A stretch of DNA of 64,000 nucleotides from Odoribacter splanchnicus DSM 20712 (GCF_000190535.1 NC_015160.1:930001-994000); one strand, 5' to 3'; shown: positions 16,201 to 24,613, counted from the stretch's first letter. Translations and numbers: made by a program. Notes: generated by a model from the letters alone, not told the origin.

Positions 16201-17519
16201 TTCACCCGGCGGGAGATCTTGGTCACACGGCTCTCGTGAGTGCCGGTGGGGAAATAAATCTCATTCTCCAAAAGGACACGCCGCCCCAATTTCAAATCGA
16301 TATGGTTCTCATCCAAATAGATGTAATCGGTTGGAGCCTTATAGACTGACGTATCAATGCTTATCGACTCGATATGCTTCTGAACGGCCTCCTCGAATTC
16401 TTTTTCCGCCAGCGGATAATACTCTTTAGGCATCCGTATGTTCCAAAGGATATACTCGTCACCCGGCTTCGGGATCAGCAGGCCGCCCGGTAGCTGCTGG
16501 TTCTCATACGGGAATTGCGTGATAATCTCGAACTCCTTTGTCTCGGAGTTGAAATTCACCTCAAAATCACGCCCGTTCAACTCCCCGCCTTGAAACGACA
16601 CCTGTTTAACAAGCCCCTCGATCTCATACGTGTTCGGATCGAAATTCAACCCCTCATCAGTAAAATAATATATAGTGAACGCATTGCCGTCCTCACCTGT
16701 GGCCTCTTCCGTCCTGACACCGGTAACAGTACCGATTCGTTTCGGGAATATGTACGCAAAGGCCTCCTCCTCCGCCTGCTCCACGATTCCAAGATGGATA
16801 TTCCTTTCCACGTAACGGACACCACCCGGAAGCTGCAGGCGGCGGTGACCGTAATCAGAGGCCACGATATTACGGGTACTGCCAAGAGGATACAACCGGG
16901 TAAAGAAAGGAACCGTATCATTCTCCACACGGGAAAGCCTGAGCAGCCCCTTTCCGTACCCCAAAGATACGGGAGTGCCGTGTTCACAACGGCTCAGATT
17001 GATAGTGGTTCCCTCGATCCACCATTCGGTATTGAAATTCTTGGCTATTTCCGAAAGGGCATCGAAACAAAATATCTTATCATACTCTATGTTTACATTA
17101 GCGGAGGACACCACCTCGCCGATAACCCAATTTTTCGTCCCCTTGATACGGTTTATATTGTCACATATCAGCTGCAGGTGTTCGGCAGCCGTGGCATCAT
17201 AGGAAAAGGAAAGCTCATCGTCACCGTCCACCATCTTGAGGACTTTGGCCTTTTTAAGCTCACTCTCTATACCGTAGAACTTGCAGCTGTAGGCATACTC
17301 AACGGTGGATTTCTGCTCCGGCTTGTAATCCTCCAGCAGCGTGAAGCGTTCACCCTCAAAATCCACGTAATCATTCACGCCCAGTTCCACGTACTCGTAA
17401 AGGGTAAACGACAAATTCAGGATATTGTCATTCATCACTTCCTTTACGTGGCGGTCGGAGTCTGACGGCGATACCGCAGTCTTGAACACCCCTTGCTGGT
17501 TGTATATTTTAAGCTCCAT
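13287..17519 (-). CDS. Large tail-tip/baseplate protein
   Basis: 1,410 residues from ATG 17519. The N-terminal 400 residues (MELKIYNQQGVFKTAV, then ERFTLLEDYKPEQKSTVEYAYSCKFYG) resemble the baseplate-hub or tail-lysin-like proteins that follow the distal tail protein in many siphophages. The middle contains beta-rich carbohydrate-binding-like segments. Residues about 1000-1150 contain near-identical repeats with AGWITTADGNKLWA, followed by a beta-helical, fibre-like C-terminus ending in NNW. It lies between the Dit-like gene and the fibre genes, as expected for a tail-tip protein that joins the tube to the fibres. Confidence 0.82.
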   Translation of the reverse strand: MELKIYNQQGVFKTAVSPSDSDRHVKEVMNDNILNLSFTLYEYVELGVNDYVDFEGERFTLLEDYKPEQKSTVEYAYSCKFYGIESELKKAKVLKMVDGDDELSFSYDATAAEHLQLICDNINRIKGTKNWVIGEVVSSANVNIEYDKIFCFDALSEIAKNFNTEWWIEGTTINLSRCEHGTPVSLGYGKGLLRLSRVENDTVPFFTRLYPLGSTRNIVASDYGHRRLQLPGGVRYVERNIHLGIVEQAEEEAFAYIFPKRIGTVTGVRTEEATGEDGNAFTIYYFTDEGLNFDPNTYEIEGLVKQVSFQGGELNGRDFEVNFNSETKEFEIITQFPYENQQLPGGLLIPKPGDEYILWNIRMPKEYYPLAEKEFEEAVQKHIESISIDTSVYKAPTDYIYLDENHIDLKLGRRVLLENEIYFPTGTHESRVTKISRRVNNTTDMDIECTYAVDYGRINQIESNIVDIQAAYKEQLNKDVLTVLKSWDSIDPTEYNVLSAVRTIRTIANSLSKLEKETADKYLRKDIPDTAKELETFLKGIKVIGEALVESLTVEKDSTFKGLLSSEVFTSGFPGGTGWALFWKEVLNAAGVKEKKAVMELDEMTVRGVMRVYEFVISQLMGENGTRLTTDMMRVDHIDAGTKTIYLDTEKGVLYNPFRPGDILMVQRFSVDGIIKQYELQVVTAKVGDTSKGEERLDSITYKNFVGDEGSVVFRDVLTRVDSATNSDRKGVIKQTSVEEGSPYLDVLYGMKTDPDNAVRLRLGRLAGIITYWWGQLQGYGLYSNNAYLLGDFRLRTGEDVRTKFEIMEGMLQSAMQSVVNTMTEEDNFLKNASFQDDMAYWERESDMALFDIGGQLLDLGVNFYSEKNKVADIDSFDGRFMLRIKRSHIRQLNADITKPEDGSVIFLTLKYHCAEEGSLTAGFSGSAPYVEQVIPAGEGFDILEISGVWNGTGDFLLKFTGDLYIEQLTLTNHPLEDYKKEVSTKFEQTAEHILAVAEEVNKIDHTIKTAGWITTADGNKLWATITEVDSLGNRVTTHESSFHVTAQQINAIVSRIDKAEDDLGIIDHTIKTAGWITTADGNKLWATIDRVDVLGNRVTTHESSFHVTAQQINAIVSRVDTLDGTISKAGWITTADGNKLWASKTLENGDTIVSYINQAADSVTINAKHIKLEGLVTANGNVQFTTDGKIIAKNGEFSGTVVGVSGSFKSLNCVNNSGDIVGGISFGSDGKMWFNGDLYHQGYDYDKKRSFRFYTSDVWCRGNFGARQRNTLVVYGSYGYYYVNGLDTETGKVYVSLPSATSSNNETYYTIPLYGTTGDASGFPVDLVIIKVSGTYRYLLSGMKSQRVTVMNANNQNSEIYIYSNGNKVKWPGGTIADCRNIADFMSPSPASNLLGRGWIVGAMNDNNW
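14090..14520 (-). repeat. In-gene tandem repeats of 63 codons in the tail-tip gene
   Basis: A block including the sequence for VTTHESSFHVTAQQINAIVS occurs twice exactly 189 bases apart (for example the motif GCCGTCACGTG at 14191 and 14380). The shorter AGWITTADGNKLWA element occurs three times. The copies are nearly identical at the DNA level, so the duplication is recent or is kept uniform by recombination. Confidence 0.85.
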
Positions 17520-17549
17520 TTTGAACGCTGTTTGAATAATGTTTGAATA

Positions 17550-18011
17550 CTATAACGAGGGAACCGGTTCCCGAAATTTCACGCTGAATTTTGCGATGAC
17601 CTCACCCCCGAAATCGGTCAGCTGGGTGTAATCCGTGCAATCCTTGTAGTACATCCGGTAACTCCTGCCAAGCTCCGGAGGGTTGATGGTCAACCATCCC
17701 TTATTACCGGCCTTGAGAAATTTCAGGAATGACGAATAACGGGACAGGAATTGCGCCCGGTCTGCCGCTATGATCGCAAATTGCAGGGTGACATCACGAG
17801 CCTCCCATGCGGGTAAAAGCGCATCAGGCAGTTTCTCCCCGTCTTTTTCCCGGAATGACACAGCCGTGTGCGGCTTTGCCGATGGCGGTTTCAGCAGGGC
17901 GGAGTAATTCTTGGTATCACCCGCTTTCTCCTCTGCGAGGAATGCCCCATAATCCACAAAGACATCAACCCCGTTTATCAGTAACAAGCCTTTTAAAATA
18001 TCCATTGTCAT
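17550..18011 (-). CDS. Distal tail protein-like (Dit)
   Basis: 153 residues from ATG 18011, which overlaps the tape-measure stop by 4 bases (ATGA coupling). The product is beta-rich and contains MYYKDCTDYTQLTDFGGEVIAKFSVKF-like strands. Size, content and place directly after the tape measure fit a distal tail protein at the tube end. The gap to the next gene (17520-17549) contains three TTTGAA motifs. The assignment is mainly positional. Confidence 0.6.
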   Translation of the reverse strand: MTMDILKGLLLINGVDVFVDYGAFLAEEKAGDTKNYSALLKPPSAKPHTAVSFREKDGEKLPDALLPAWEARDVTLQFAIIAADRAQFLSRYSSFLKFLKAGNKGWLTINPPELGRSYRMYYKDCTDYTQLTDFGGEVIAKFSVKFREPVPSL

Positions 18012-21000
18012 TTCATCTTTAAACCGTTTTGTTTGATATCCCTTATCTCATCGTATATCTTTGGCAAGGCATCGGTGTTCGTCTTTATCTTATCGATCGT
18101 TTCCAATGCTCCGCCTATGCCCTCTGATATATTCTCCACGTTCTCATCGATGGAGGCATCGTGCATCTGCAGGGAGGTCATCAATCCCTCCAGCTTTGTA
18201 CCCTGATCCTGTGTGAGGGTTTGGAAAGCACCGGCACGCCCGCTTTGGGTGGTAGTCTTTTCCTCATCGTTTTTCCAAAGATCATACCCCATAGCGGCGG
18301 CCTTGTCTTTCCACGCTTCCATCCACGATTGAGCCGCATCAACGTTATTCCCGATATTGTCATAAAAGCTATCAATCAGGTGCATGGCATCACCCGCAAT
18401 CTGTTCCTCACTTTTACCGCTTCCATATACCGCCTTTAACTTTTTCTGCAGGTCATCGAACTTATCGGCAAAGAACAGGGAATATGCGATCTGCTCTCCG
18501 AGGTTCTCCAGCACGGAAGCGGCCTGATCCGCAAAATTCTCCAATGCCGTGCCGCTTCCCTTGATGGCGGAAGTGATGGAGTCGAGCATTCCCTGACCGA
18601 GGCTCCCGAACGTTTCCTGCAGATAATCCTCCAAAGCCTGTTCCGCCTCGTCCATCGCATCTTTCAGGTCGATCAGGTTCTCAAGATAGTTCCGGGTTTC
18701 ATCGCTCATCTTACGGGTATCGAGAATGACTTGGAGCATCTCCGTATCCAGCTCGCCGTTGGCCTTTATCAGTTCAGGGTAAACATCAAGGATCCCGCTA
18801 TAAACATCCTTTCCTTTTCCCCAGCCGAACAATCCCGTTTTTTTATGTCCCGTAACGATCTGCGCATCGTTCAACCCGCCAAAACCTTTCTGATAGTTCT
18901 CCAGCCGTTTGCGGTAGGTTCCGGCAAAATCACCCGTCATGCGCTCTATCCAGTTCATGGTGGGAGCGTCACCGGCCAGTTCTTCCTTGAATTGCGAGAG
19001 GGCATCACGATAGACCTCTATCGCATTAGCGGCCTTTGCTACCTGACGCTCCCCGAATATGTTCTCCGCCTTTTCGAGCAAAAGGTTCTGCTCCAGCAGT
19101 AAGAGGTTGTATTGCCGCTGGAAATCGAGCTTTGCCTTTTCAATCTCTTTTAGAGCCTCCTTGTGGCGGGCTTCCGCAGCAAAGGCCGAGGTCAGGAAAT
19201 TTGCGGCCTCACCGATAGCCGCACCAATGCCACCGATCAAGCCACCCTTGGCGAAACCTTGTCCGATATTGGAAACCGCCCCCATCACCTGCTGCATACC
19301 GTTCAGGGCATCGGCAACCTCGTTGTCACCCATCTGGTCAAACATATTGGCAAGTTCACCAGCCGCCTCGGACGCTGCCCCGCTGATCGTACCGATTGCG
19401 CCGGACACCTCTTTGGCTCCTTTCGCACCTTTGAGTTCGGCAAAGCCTTTCTCAAATGTCTTGAAGATGTTCTCCCACTTATTATTGCCTCCCTTGCCGG
19501 TATCGAGCAATTTATCAAGGGCTTTTTTCAGCTTTTCAAGTTCTGCCGGACTTTTCTCTATGTTTTTCAGTTGATCCGGAGAGATGAACGTGATACCTTT
19601 CGCATCTCCCTTGCCGGATAAATATGCACGCAACTGCTTCGCCTGTGAGATAAGTTTCTGCAGTGAGTCGAAAGACATGGAAGAATAATCCCCAAAGAGC
19701 TTTTTAAAGAAATCATTGTCCTTTGAGATACTGTCAGCCTCCGCATCATTCACTGATTGGATGCCTTGTTTTACCTTTTCTCTTGCGACGGCTATCGCCC
19801 GGTCAATCTCCGCCGAGTTTGCCTCAGTCCGCTCCGCCTCCAATTTAGCGATATCATCATCACCTTGTTTCTTTATAGCCGCACGCTGTGCCTCATAGTC
19901 ACGATATTTAGTCAGAAGTTCCTGCAGGGTTTCCTGCTGTTTCTTCTTTTTCTCCTCGTTATCCTTTTTCTCCTTACCGTCAATCTCTGCAACGGTGGCA
20001 TCATATATCTGTGCAACCTGTATACGCTGGGTTGCGGCCTGTGCCGAGATATTGGCAAGCTGCTCAGGAGTAACTTTTTCCCCGGCGGCTTTCAGCTTGT
20101 TATAAAGTTCAATGCGCTGTTGCTCCTCACGGTTGATACGCTCTTTCTCCCGCTCAAAGTTCAACGATGCCTCCTCACGCTCCTTGTCATATCCCTCTTT
20201 CAGGATGGCGATACGCTGATCCTCTATCTTTTGCCGGGCTTTCAGTTCCAGCTCGGCGAGGTTGTTGGCCGGTTTCGCTTTATCCTTGTTGTTCTCAGGA
20301 GCCACGAACCCGCCGATACCGGATTTCTTTCCCAGCTCGGCATATTCCTCCTGCAGTTTCCTTGCCTCCTCCAGATAAGCGTCCCGCTGTTCCTCGGCGG
20401 CTTTTACGGCTGCATCCTTGGCCTCCTTATTATGTTTCTCGATCAACGTCTGAGCGTCAATCTGACCGTAAGACTCGCTTTGAGCCATATAAAGTCCCAT
20501 TTTAGAGAACCAGCCCATCGAACCCTCGACATCGGATTCGGGAGTAGCCTTTACCTCGTTCACCTTTTCGTCCGCTTCCACCGCCTTGTTCACAAGGCTT
20601 TGGGCTTTCGCTTGCAGGAAAAGCATTTGGATATAGTCATCACTCTTTTGGATCAGCACATCGTACCACTCGGCAACGGTATTGTAATACCCGAAGCTCT
20701 CGCCGTATTTCCGGTTCAACTCCTCGACTTTAGCCTTTTCCTGTTCCTTACTGCCGGTAAAGTCTTTCAGGCTCTTTGTCGTATTTTCTATCTCGAAACG
20801 GGTTTTAATCATTTGGGCACGCCCGTCACTCTCTATTTTTACCCGTTCTTTCGCCTTTTCCGCCGCTTTCTCCTGCGCATCGCTGTATTTATCCCAAAGA
20901 ACGATAAGCCCCGTTATTACGGCGGAAAGCCCTAATGTCAGAGTGGCCATCAAAGCGGTGGCCGCCGCATTGGAGATACCCAACGAAACGGCCAGCTTTG

Positions 21001-21733
21001 TATTGGCCGCCGTCAGCAGCTTTTTCATCTTGACAACGGTAACCAGCCGAAAAGCGGAATCCTTGTTCAGGGTATTCATGACTTGCTGCAGCCCCATAGT
21101 GACGGCCATGACGCTCTGCACACGGGTTTGTATCTTTATCAGATCCTCGTTTTCCGAGGCAAAAATCCCCATGACACCGGTGGCGGTCGTGAATAGACCG
21201 GACAAGCCGTTCACACCGCTCATCACTCCCTGCAAGGCAGCATCATCATTGGCGAGAATATTCGTTTGGGTACGCAGATCACCGATGGTATCGGCTAATA
21301 CAGCGGCTTTATCGGCCATCTCCGCATACTCTTTGGTGTTCTGTTTGCCCTCCAAACGTAGGCGAGCCATCGCATCCTGCATCTCCCGGAGCTGCATGGA
21401 AAGCCGTTTGGTGGAAACGGATGCCTTGTCATGCTCCGCCTCAAGGGAGGAGAGAATGTTCTTGTCCTCCTGCAGGGCTTTGGTACAGGCATCTATCTCC
21501 GCACGCATCTCCAGCTGCGCCTTTCCGGGTGCAAGGTTGTCGTATTGCTTCTTTAAATCCTTGAGACAGGATTCAACATACTTGATCTGCTCTTTTTGGG
21601 CGGCAATACGGTCTGTGATGCTTTTAGACACCTGCTCGGCCTTATCTCCCAGCGTTTCGGCGGACTTGCCCGCCTTGTCAATGCCGGGAGAGAGCTTGTC
21701 TCTCATTATGAATTCTATCTCAACGGGTTTCAT
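18008..21733 (-). CDS. Tail tape measure protein
   Basis: 1,241 residues from ATG 21733. It is overwhelmingly helical with long coiled-coil segments (DRIAAQKEQIKYVESCLKDL; EAKKKKQQE-type stretches around residues 500-640). Hydrophobic segments occur near residues 245-275 (ALMATLTLGLSAVITGLIVLW) and again in a Gly-rich region about 830-870 (GQGFAKGGLIGGIGAAIGEA). Tape measures set tail length; at a rise of about 0.15 nm per residue this one would imply a tail of roughly 180 nm (inference). It follows the tail-chaperone frameshift pair, the standard order for siphophage tails. Confidence 0.9.
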   Translation of the reverse strand: MKPVEIEFIMRDKLSPGIDKAGKSAETLGDKAEQVSKSITDRIAAQKEQIKYVESCLKDLKKQYDNLAPGKAQLEMRAEIDACTKALQEDKNILSSLEAEHDKASVSTKRLSMQLREMQDAMARLRLEGKQNTKEYAEMADKAAVLADTIGDLRTQTNILANDDAALQGVMSGVNGLSGLFTTATGVMGIFASENEDLIKIQTRVQSVMAVTMGLQQVMNTLNKDSAFRLVTVVKMKKLLTAANTKLAVSLGISNAAATALMATLTLGLSAVITGLIVLWDKYSDAQEKAAEKAKERVKIESDGRAQMIKTRFEIENTTKSLKDFTGSKEQEKAKVEELNRKYGESFGYYNTVAEWYDVLIQKSDDYIQMLFLQAKAQSLVNKAVEADEKVNEVKATPESDVEGSMGWFSKMGLYMAQSESYGQIDAQTLIEKHNKEAKDAAVKAAEEQRDAYLEEARKLQEEYAELGKKSGIGGFVAPENNKDKAKPANNLAELELKARQKIEDQRIAILKEGYDKEREEASLNFEREKERINREEQQRIELYNKLKAAGEKVTPEQLANISAQAATQRIQVAQIYDATVAEIDGKEKKDNEEKKKKQQETLQELLTKYRDYEAQRAAIKKQGDDDIAKLEAERTEANSAEIDRAIAVAREKVKQGIQSVNDAEADSISKDNDFFKKLFGDYSSMSFDSLQKLISQAKQLRAYLSGKGDAKGITFISPDQLKNIEKSPAELEKLKKALDKLLDTGKGGNNKWENIFKTFEKGFAELKGAKGAKEVSGAIGTISGAASEAAGELANMFDQMGDNEVADALNGMQQVMGAVSNIGQGFAKGGLIGGIGAAIGEAANFLTSAFAAEARHKEALKEIEKAKLDFQRQYNLLLLEQNLLLEKAENIFGERQVAKAANAIEVYRDALSQFKEELAGDAPTMNWIERMTGDFAGTYRKRLENYQKGFGGLNDAQIVTGHKKTGLFGWGKGKDVYSGILDVYPELIKANGELDTEMLQVILDTRKMSDETRNYLENLIDLKDAMDEAEQALEDYLQETFGSLGQGMLDSITSAIKGSGTALENFADQAASVLENLGEQIAYSLFFADKFDDLQKKLKAVYGSGKSEEQIAGDAMHLIDSFYDNIGNNVDAAQSWMEAWKDKAAAMGYDLWKNDEEKTTTQSGRAGAFQTLTQDQGTKLEGLMTSLQMHDASIDENVENISEGIGGALETIDKIKTNTDALPKIYDEIRDIKQNGLKMK

Positions 21734-21984
21734 TGTTCTTTCAATCGTGATTGGAAAAATCCGGAAAGGCTTTTAGGTTTCCCTTTACCGCCTTTGCTTC
21801 CGGTTCGGTTGTTATCATTCTCTTTCTCGTAATGTGGCGCATCGGCAAGCATCATCCGGAGGGTTTGGTAATTGACACCCCAAAGAATGTATTTTACACT
21901 CCAGCCGGTGGCCGCAGCTATCTGCCACACTATACCAAAGGGGCTATGGGATCCGACATATTTCGTTCTTAACTCCCCTTTCTT
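21730..21984 (-). CDS. Tail assembly chaperone T segment, reached by -1 frameshift
   Basis: The frame is open from the slip site at 21984 to the stop at 21730. It reads KKGELRTKYVGSH, then WQIAAATGWSVKYILWGVNY and MMLADAPHY, which is typical of the T part of tail chaperones. The only start inside it is a GTG at 21930. Entry by a -1 shift from the G frame gives a 239-residue GT protein (155 + 84). The slip candidate is the A-run CCAAAAAAG (21982-21990) read as CAA AAA AGA. The GT product would bring tail-tube subunits to the tape measure. Confidence 0.8.
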   Translation of the reverse strand, partial: KKGELRTKYVGSHSPFGIVWQIAAATGWSVKYILWGVNYQTLRMMLADAPHYEKENDNNRTGSKGGKGKPKSLSGFFQSRLKEQ

Positions 21985-22448
21985 TTTTGGCTCTCTCTCG
22001 GTTTCAGTGGATTGGATATCTGAACCGATTCGATAATACGCATAAAAGACTTTGTACCAAGCAAAGTGACAAAACGCTGGTTAGCACCCTGCAGGTACTT
22101 GTCAGGAACAAACCATCTCAAGAGCCATGCGACAATACCGGAAAACAATAGACCGGAAACCGCCCCACGGCAGATGGTCAGGGATACCATCTTGGAAACA
22201 CGTTTGCCATGAATGGCAAGGAACGCCATCTCCTCATGCTTGTTGAACTGCTCCATCTCCTCGTATGTGATACCCAACTGCAGGTATAGCCTTGCGATCC
22301 GGATCTGACTCCCCAAGCAGGGACGTTTCATGGTTACCCTGATCGATACCGGTTTCTTTCTGAATGGCATCTTAAACTGCAAAAAAGGCAGGGAAACCCC
22401 TACATCAAGCAAAGCCTCCGCTGCCTCTATTTCCACGTTCTTTTTCAT
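21969..22448 (-). CDS. Tail assembly chaperone G
   Basis: 159 residues from ATG 22448 (MKKNVEIEAAEALLDVGVSL). It is basic and mostly helical, with a hydrophobic stretch (GLLFSGIVAWLLRWFV). It sits between the tail tube gene and the tape measure, the standard place for the G chaperone. It ends SQKRKGS, immediately after a run of six A that can shift ribosomes into the T frame, so both G and GT should be made. Confidence 0.75.
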   Translation of the reverse strand: MKKNVEIEAAEALLDVGVSLPFLQFKMPFRKKPVSIRVTMKRPCLGSQIRIARLYLQLGITYEEMEQFNKHEEMAFLAIHGKRVSKMVSLTICRGAVSGLLFSGIVAWLLRWFVPDKYLQGANQRFVTLLGTKSFMRIIESVQISNPLKPRESQKRKGS

Positions 22449-22451
22449 GGG

Positions 22452-23189
22452 TTACGCATTACCAGCCGCCTGACTCAACGTGAGGGTGGCCTTTTTGGTA
22501 TTATCAGCCGCAAGGATAAACTCTACCGATCCGTTTCTCGCAGCCCCGGTATTGGCATCCGCCGTGATGGTAATCCTGCCGTTTACAATCTCAAGGCTGA
22601 AACCGGCGGGAACCTTTCCAACGGAAAACGCTCCGGAGGCTTCAATATCCACCGTCTTGCTTTCTCCACCTTTGGCGAATGACAAAGAGGTGGGCGTTAT
22701 GGAAATAAATGGAACCGTGTCATCAAAGCTGAAAGGAGAACCTCCATCCAGCGGGTTCAACATTTCCATTTCACATTCGATACCCAGCGGATCATCACCG
22801 CCAATCTTGCCACGTACCACACCGTCCAGCGTCATGCGTTTCACCTCGATAGTCTGACCGGTTCCGCAGAGGATTTTCAATGTACCCTCCAATGAAACGG
22901 ATTCCGAGGGAGCCTCCCATTTTGTACCGTCCACCGTTCCGCCCATCACGTCCTTACAGTTCTGAGGAACAAGTTCAATCAGGGTAAACTTTAGCAGATT
23001 GGTAGCATCCTTTTTCTTTATTTTCTTGACCGGGGCATTACGAACCTGTGCGGCAAAGAGCTTGATATATTCAGCGGCATCACCGCCCCAATCGATACCG
23101 TCATCAGAAACATTGCCGATCTTTTTACCATTGAAATAAATGGCATCAAGGAGCATCATGTATCCATCATTCACATATACTTTTGACAT
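22452..23189 (-). CDS. Major tail tube protein with BACON/Ig-like C-terminal domain
   Basis: 245 residues from ATG 23189. About 1-155 should be the tube fold (MSKVYVNDGYMMLLDAIYFN). Residues about 160-245 are a BACON-like Ig domain with ITPTSLSFAKGGESKTVDIE, then ITITADANTGAARNGSVEF and ATLTLSQAAG. BACON domains are common in Bacteroidetes proteins and their phages and may bind glycans or mucin. Here the domain would decorate the outside of the tail tube. The gene is directly upstream of the G chaperone, as expected for a tube protein. Confidence 0.8.
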   Translation of the reverse strand: MSKVYVNDGYMMLLDAIYFNGKKIGNVSDDGIDWGGDAAEYIKLFAAQVRNAPVKKIKKKDATNLLKFTLIELVPQNCKDVMGGTVDGTKWEAPSESVSLEGTLKILCGTGQTIEVKRMTLDGVVRGKIGGDDPLGIECEMEMLNPLDGGSPFSFDDTVPFISITPTSLSFAKGGESKTVDIEASGAFSVGKVPAGFSLEIVNGRITITADANTGAARNGSVEFILAADNTKKATLTLSQAAGNA

Positions 23190-23195
23190 CGTTCT

Positions 23196-23843
23196 CTATT
23201 TTAAAAAGGTTAATATTCTATTCTTTAGTTTCTTTAGTGGAGAGGTAAGCAGCAAACCACCCACGAATCCGGCTAAAAGCCATTTATACCATGTAGCGGG
23301 AGGTTTTTCCTTGATACTTTCAGCGGCATCGCTCTCCGCCTTGTAGGTTTCATCACTCCGGCTGCTCGTCTGTTCCATCCGGGAAATAACCCGTTTTAAG
23401 CTATCCACCTCGTTGCGCTGTCGGAACACCTCACGCTCGTAAAAAAGGCATTGCCGGGCGATAGAGTCACATTTACCCTTAACCGTGATATTATCGCCAT
23501 GCCTTTGCACGCTTACCGATGCCTGACCGTCTTTGGTCGTGTAGCCAGCACCATCCGGCAGGTTAAGGAGGTTCTGTATCGGAACATCCACTTTCGCCTC
23601 CGACTCCGGAATCCCCTCCCGTGTCAGGGCGGTTATCGTCTGTCCCTGCAGTAGTTCCCCCGTCCTCTGAGCCGTCACGTCTGACTGCTCTCCGGTTACT
23701 CTGGTGGTGGTTCCGCTTTTCGTCTGTTCCGTCAGCGTGTGTGACTGCTGGCTCTTGGTTAATTTCGCCGTGGCACATCCCATCAGGCAGAACACGGCTA
23801 TAAGTAGCACGAGGGTTACCCCTCGGATTGGATTTCTCATCAT
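23196..23843 (-). CDS. Lysis lipoprotein with C-terminal membrane segment (u-spanin-like)
   Basis: 215 residues starting MMRNPIRG, with a lipoprotein signal peptide ending in LMGC and a hydrophilic, partly coiled periplasmic region. One C-terminal membrane helix follows (WYKWLLAGFVGGLLL, about 188-203) and then a basic tail (PLKKLKN). A lipid anchor at one end and a membrane helix at the other is the layout of unimolecular spanins, which join the two membranes in the last step of lysis. The first 281 bases overlap the upstream coiled-coil gene in another reading frame. The amidase gene lies just beyond that. Confidence 0.7.
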   Translation of the reverse strand: MMRNPIRGVTLVLLIAVFCLMGCATAKLTKSQQSHTLTEQTKSGTTTRVTGEQSDVTAQRTGELLQGQTITALTREGIPESEAKVDVPIQNLLNLPDGAGYTTKDGQASVSVQRHGDNITVKGKCDSIARQCLFYEREVFRQRNEVDSLKRVISRMEQTSSRSDETYKAESDAAESIKEKPPATWYKWLLAGFVGGLLLTSPLKKLKNRILTFLK

Positions 23844-24132
23844 TTCCTGTTTGTTTATTGATTACTTTTCTTAATCTCTCCACCTCTTTGGTAAGACGGG
23901 AGAGCTTTTGGATCATCTCCTCCTGATTCGCTTTCAGGTCGGCATTCTCTCTACGGAGTTGGATATTCTCATCCAATATCTTCCGGTTCTCACTACTGAG
24001 CATATTGATGGACGCCTGAAGCTGGGATAACATATCATTGTTCTGCTTTCTACGGCCAACAAACCATGTGAAGATGCTCCCGATAAAACCACCCGGCAGG
24101 GCGAACATTAAAAAATCCATCAGACCGTCCAT
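23563..24132 (-). CDS. Membrane-anchored coiled-coil lysis protein (holin or i-spanin candidate)
   Basis: 189 residues from ATG 24132. It has an N-terminal membrane segment (about 5-24, LMFALPGGFIGSIFTWF), then a strong coiled coil from about 30 to 95 (SQLQASINMLSSENRKILDE). The C-terminal half is low-complexity, rich in Gly, Asp, Arg and Asn, because this DNA also encodes the start of the lipoprotein in another frame. This overlapping pair behind an endolysin resembles Rz/Rz1. Whether the protein works as holin or inner-membrane spanin cannot be told. The amidase stop lies 13 bases upstream. Confidence 0.65.
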   Translation of the reverse strand: MDGLMDFLMFALPGGFIGSIFTWFVGRRKQNNDMLSQLQASINMLSSENRKILDENIQLRRENADLKANQEEMIQKLSRLTKEVERLRKVINKQTGNDEKSNPRGNPRATYSRVLPDGMCHGEINQEPAVTHADGTDEKRNHHQSNRRAVRRDGSEDGGTTAGTDDNRPDTGGDSGVGGESGCSDTEPP

Positions 24133-24144
24133 CTCTTTGCTTTG

Positions 24145-24609
24145 TTATTGGTTAATGCCTATTTTCCTGAGCCATGCCTGAACGTCAAATGACGGGCACG
24201 CCTTGGCCGCAATCTCGTTATGACCGATGATTCTCACCCGTGGGAAACGGCGGTGGAAGTCTTTCACGTAATCCTCCAACGCTTTCAGCTGGCCGGGAGT
24301 ACGGGTGTCTTTGGGAGTCTTGCCGTCAGCGGCCACACCGCCAACGTACACAATGTGCCGGGAAATGGAATTGTACCCTTTTGCTCCATTGGTAATCTCC
24401 CACGGATCCACCCGTGCGTCCTCGTTGTTCCGGGCCAATCGCTCCACCGTTCCGTCAAGGTGAAACATATCGGTATATCCCACCTGCTTCCAGCCACGCC
24501 CACCCTTACTCACCGGGTTCGTGTGCCATGCCCGGATATCGTTACCCGTTACCTTACGGCCTTGAGGCGTGGCGGTACAGTGGATTACCAAATATTTCAA
24601 TTCTGCCAT
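24145..24609 (-). CDS. Endolysin, N-acetylmuramoyl-L-alanine amidase (Amidase_2)
   Basis: 154 residues from ATG 24609. Single-domain zinc amidase with ligands His10 (VIHCTAT), His130 (IIGHNE) and Cys138 (KACPSFDV), plus the GGRGWKQVGYTDMFHLDG substrate groove. It cuts between muramic acid and the peptide stem in the cell wall. There is no signal peptide, so release to the periplasm would need a holin, for which the next gene downstream is a candidate. It sits 4 bases after the capsid gene. Confidence 0.93.
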   Translation of the reverse strand: MAELKYLVIHCTATPQGRKVTGNDIRAWHTNPVSKGGRGWKQVGYTDMFHLDGTVERLARNNEDARVDPWEITNGAKGYNSISRHIVYVGGVAADGKTPKDTRTPGQLKALEDYVKDFHRRFPRVRIIGHNEIAAKACPSFDVQAWLRKIGINQ

Positions 24610-24613
24610 AACT

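Noticed and set aside
16515..17465. 316-codon plus-strand frame opposite the tail-tip gene
   Set aside because: Antisense shadow without a recognisable domain or start context.
19757..20935. Long plus-strand frame opposite the tape measure gene
   Set aside because: It is a shadow of the helical, Lys/Glu-rich tape measure; it gives an implausible Leu/Phe-rich protein.
21730..21930. Separate 66-aa gene
   Set aside because: Its only start is a GTG; the frame continues upstream to a slip site and fits the T part of a frameshifted tail chaperone.
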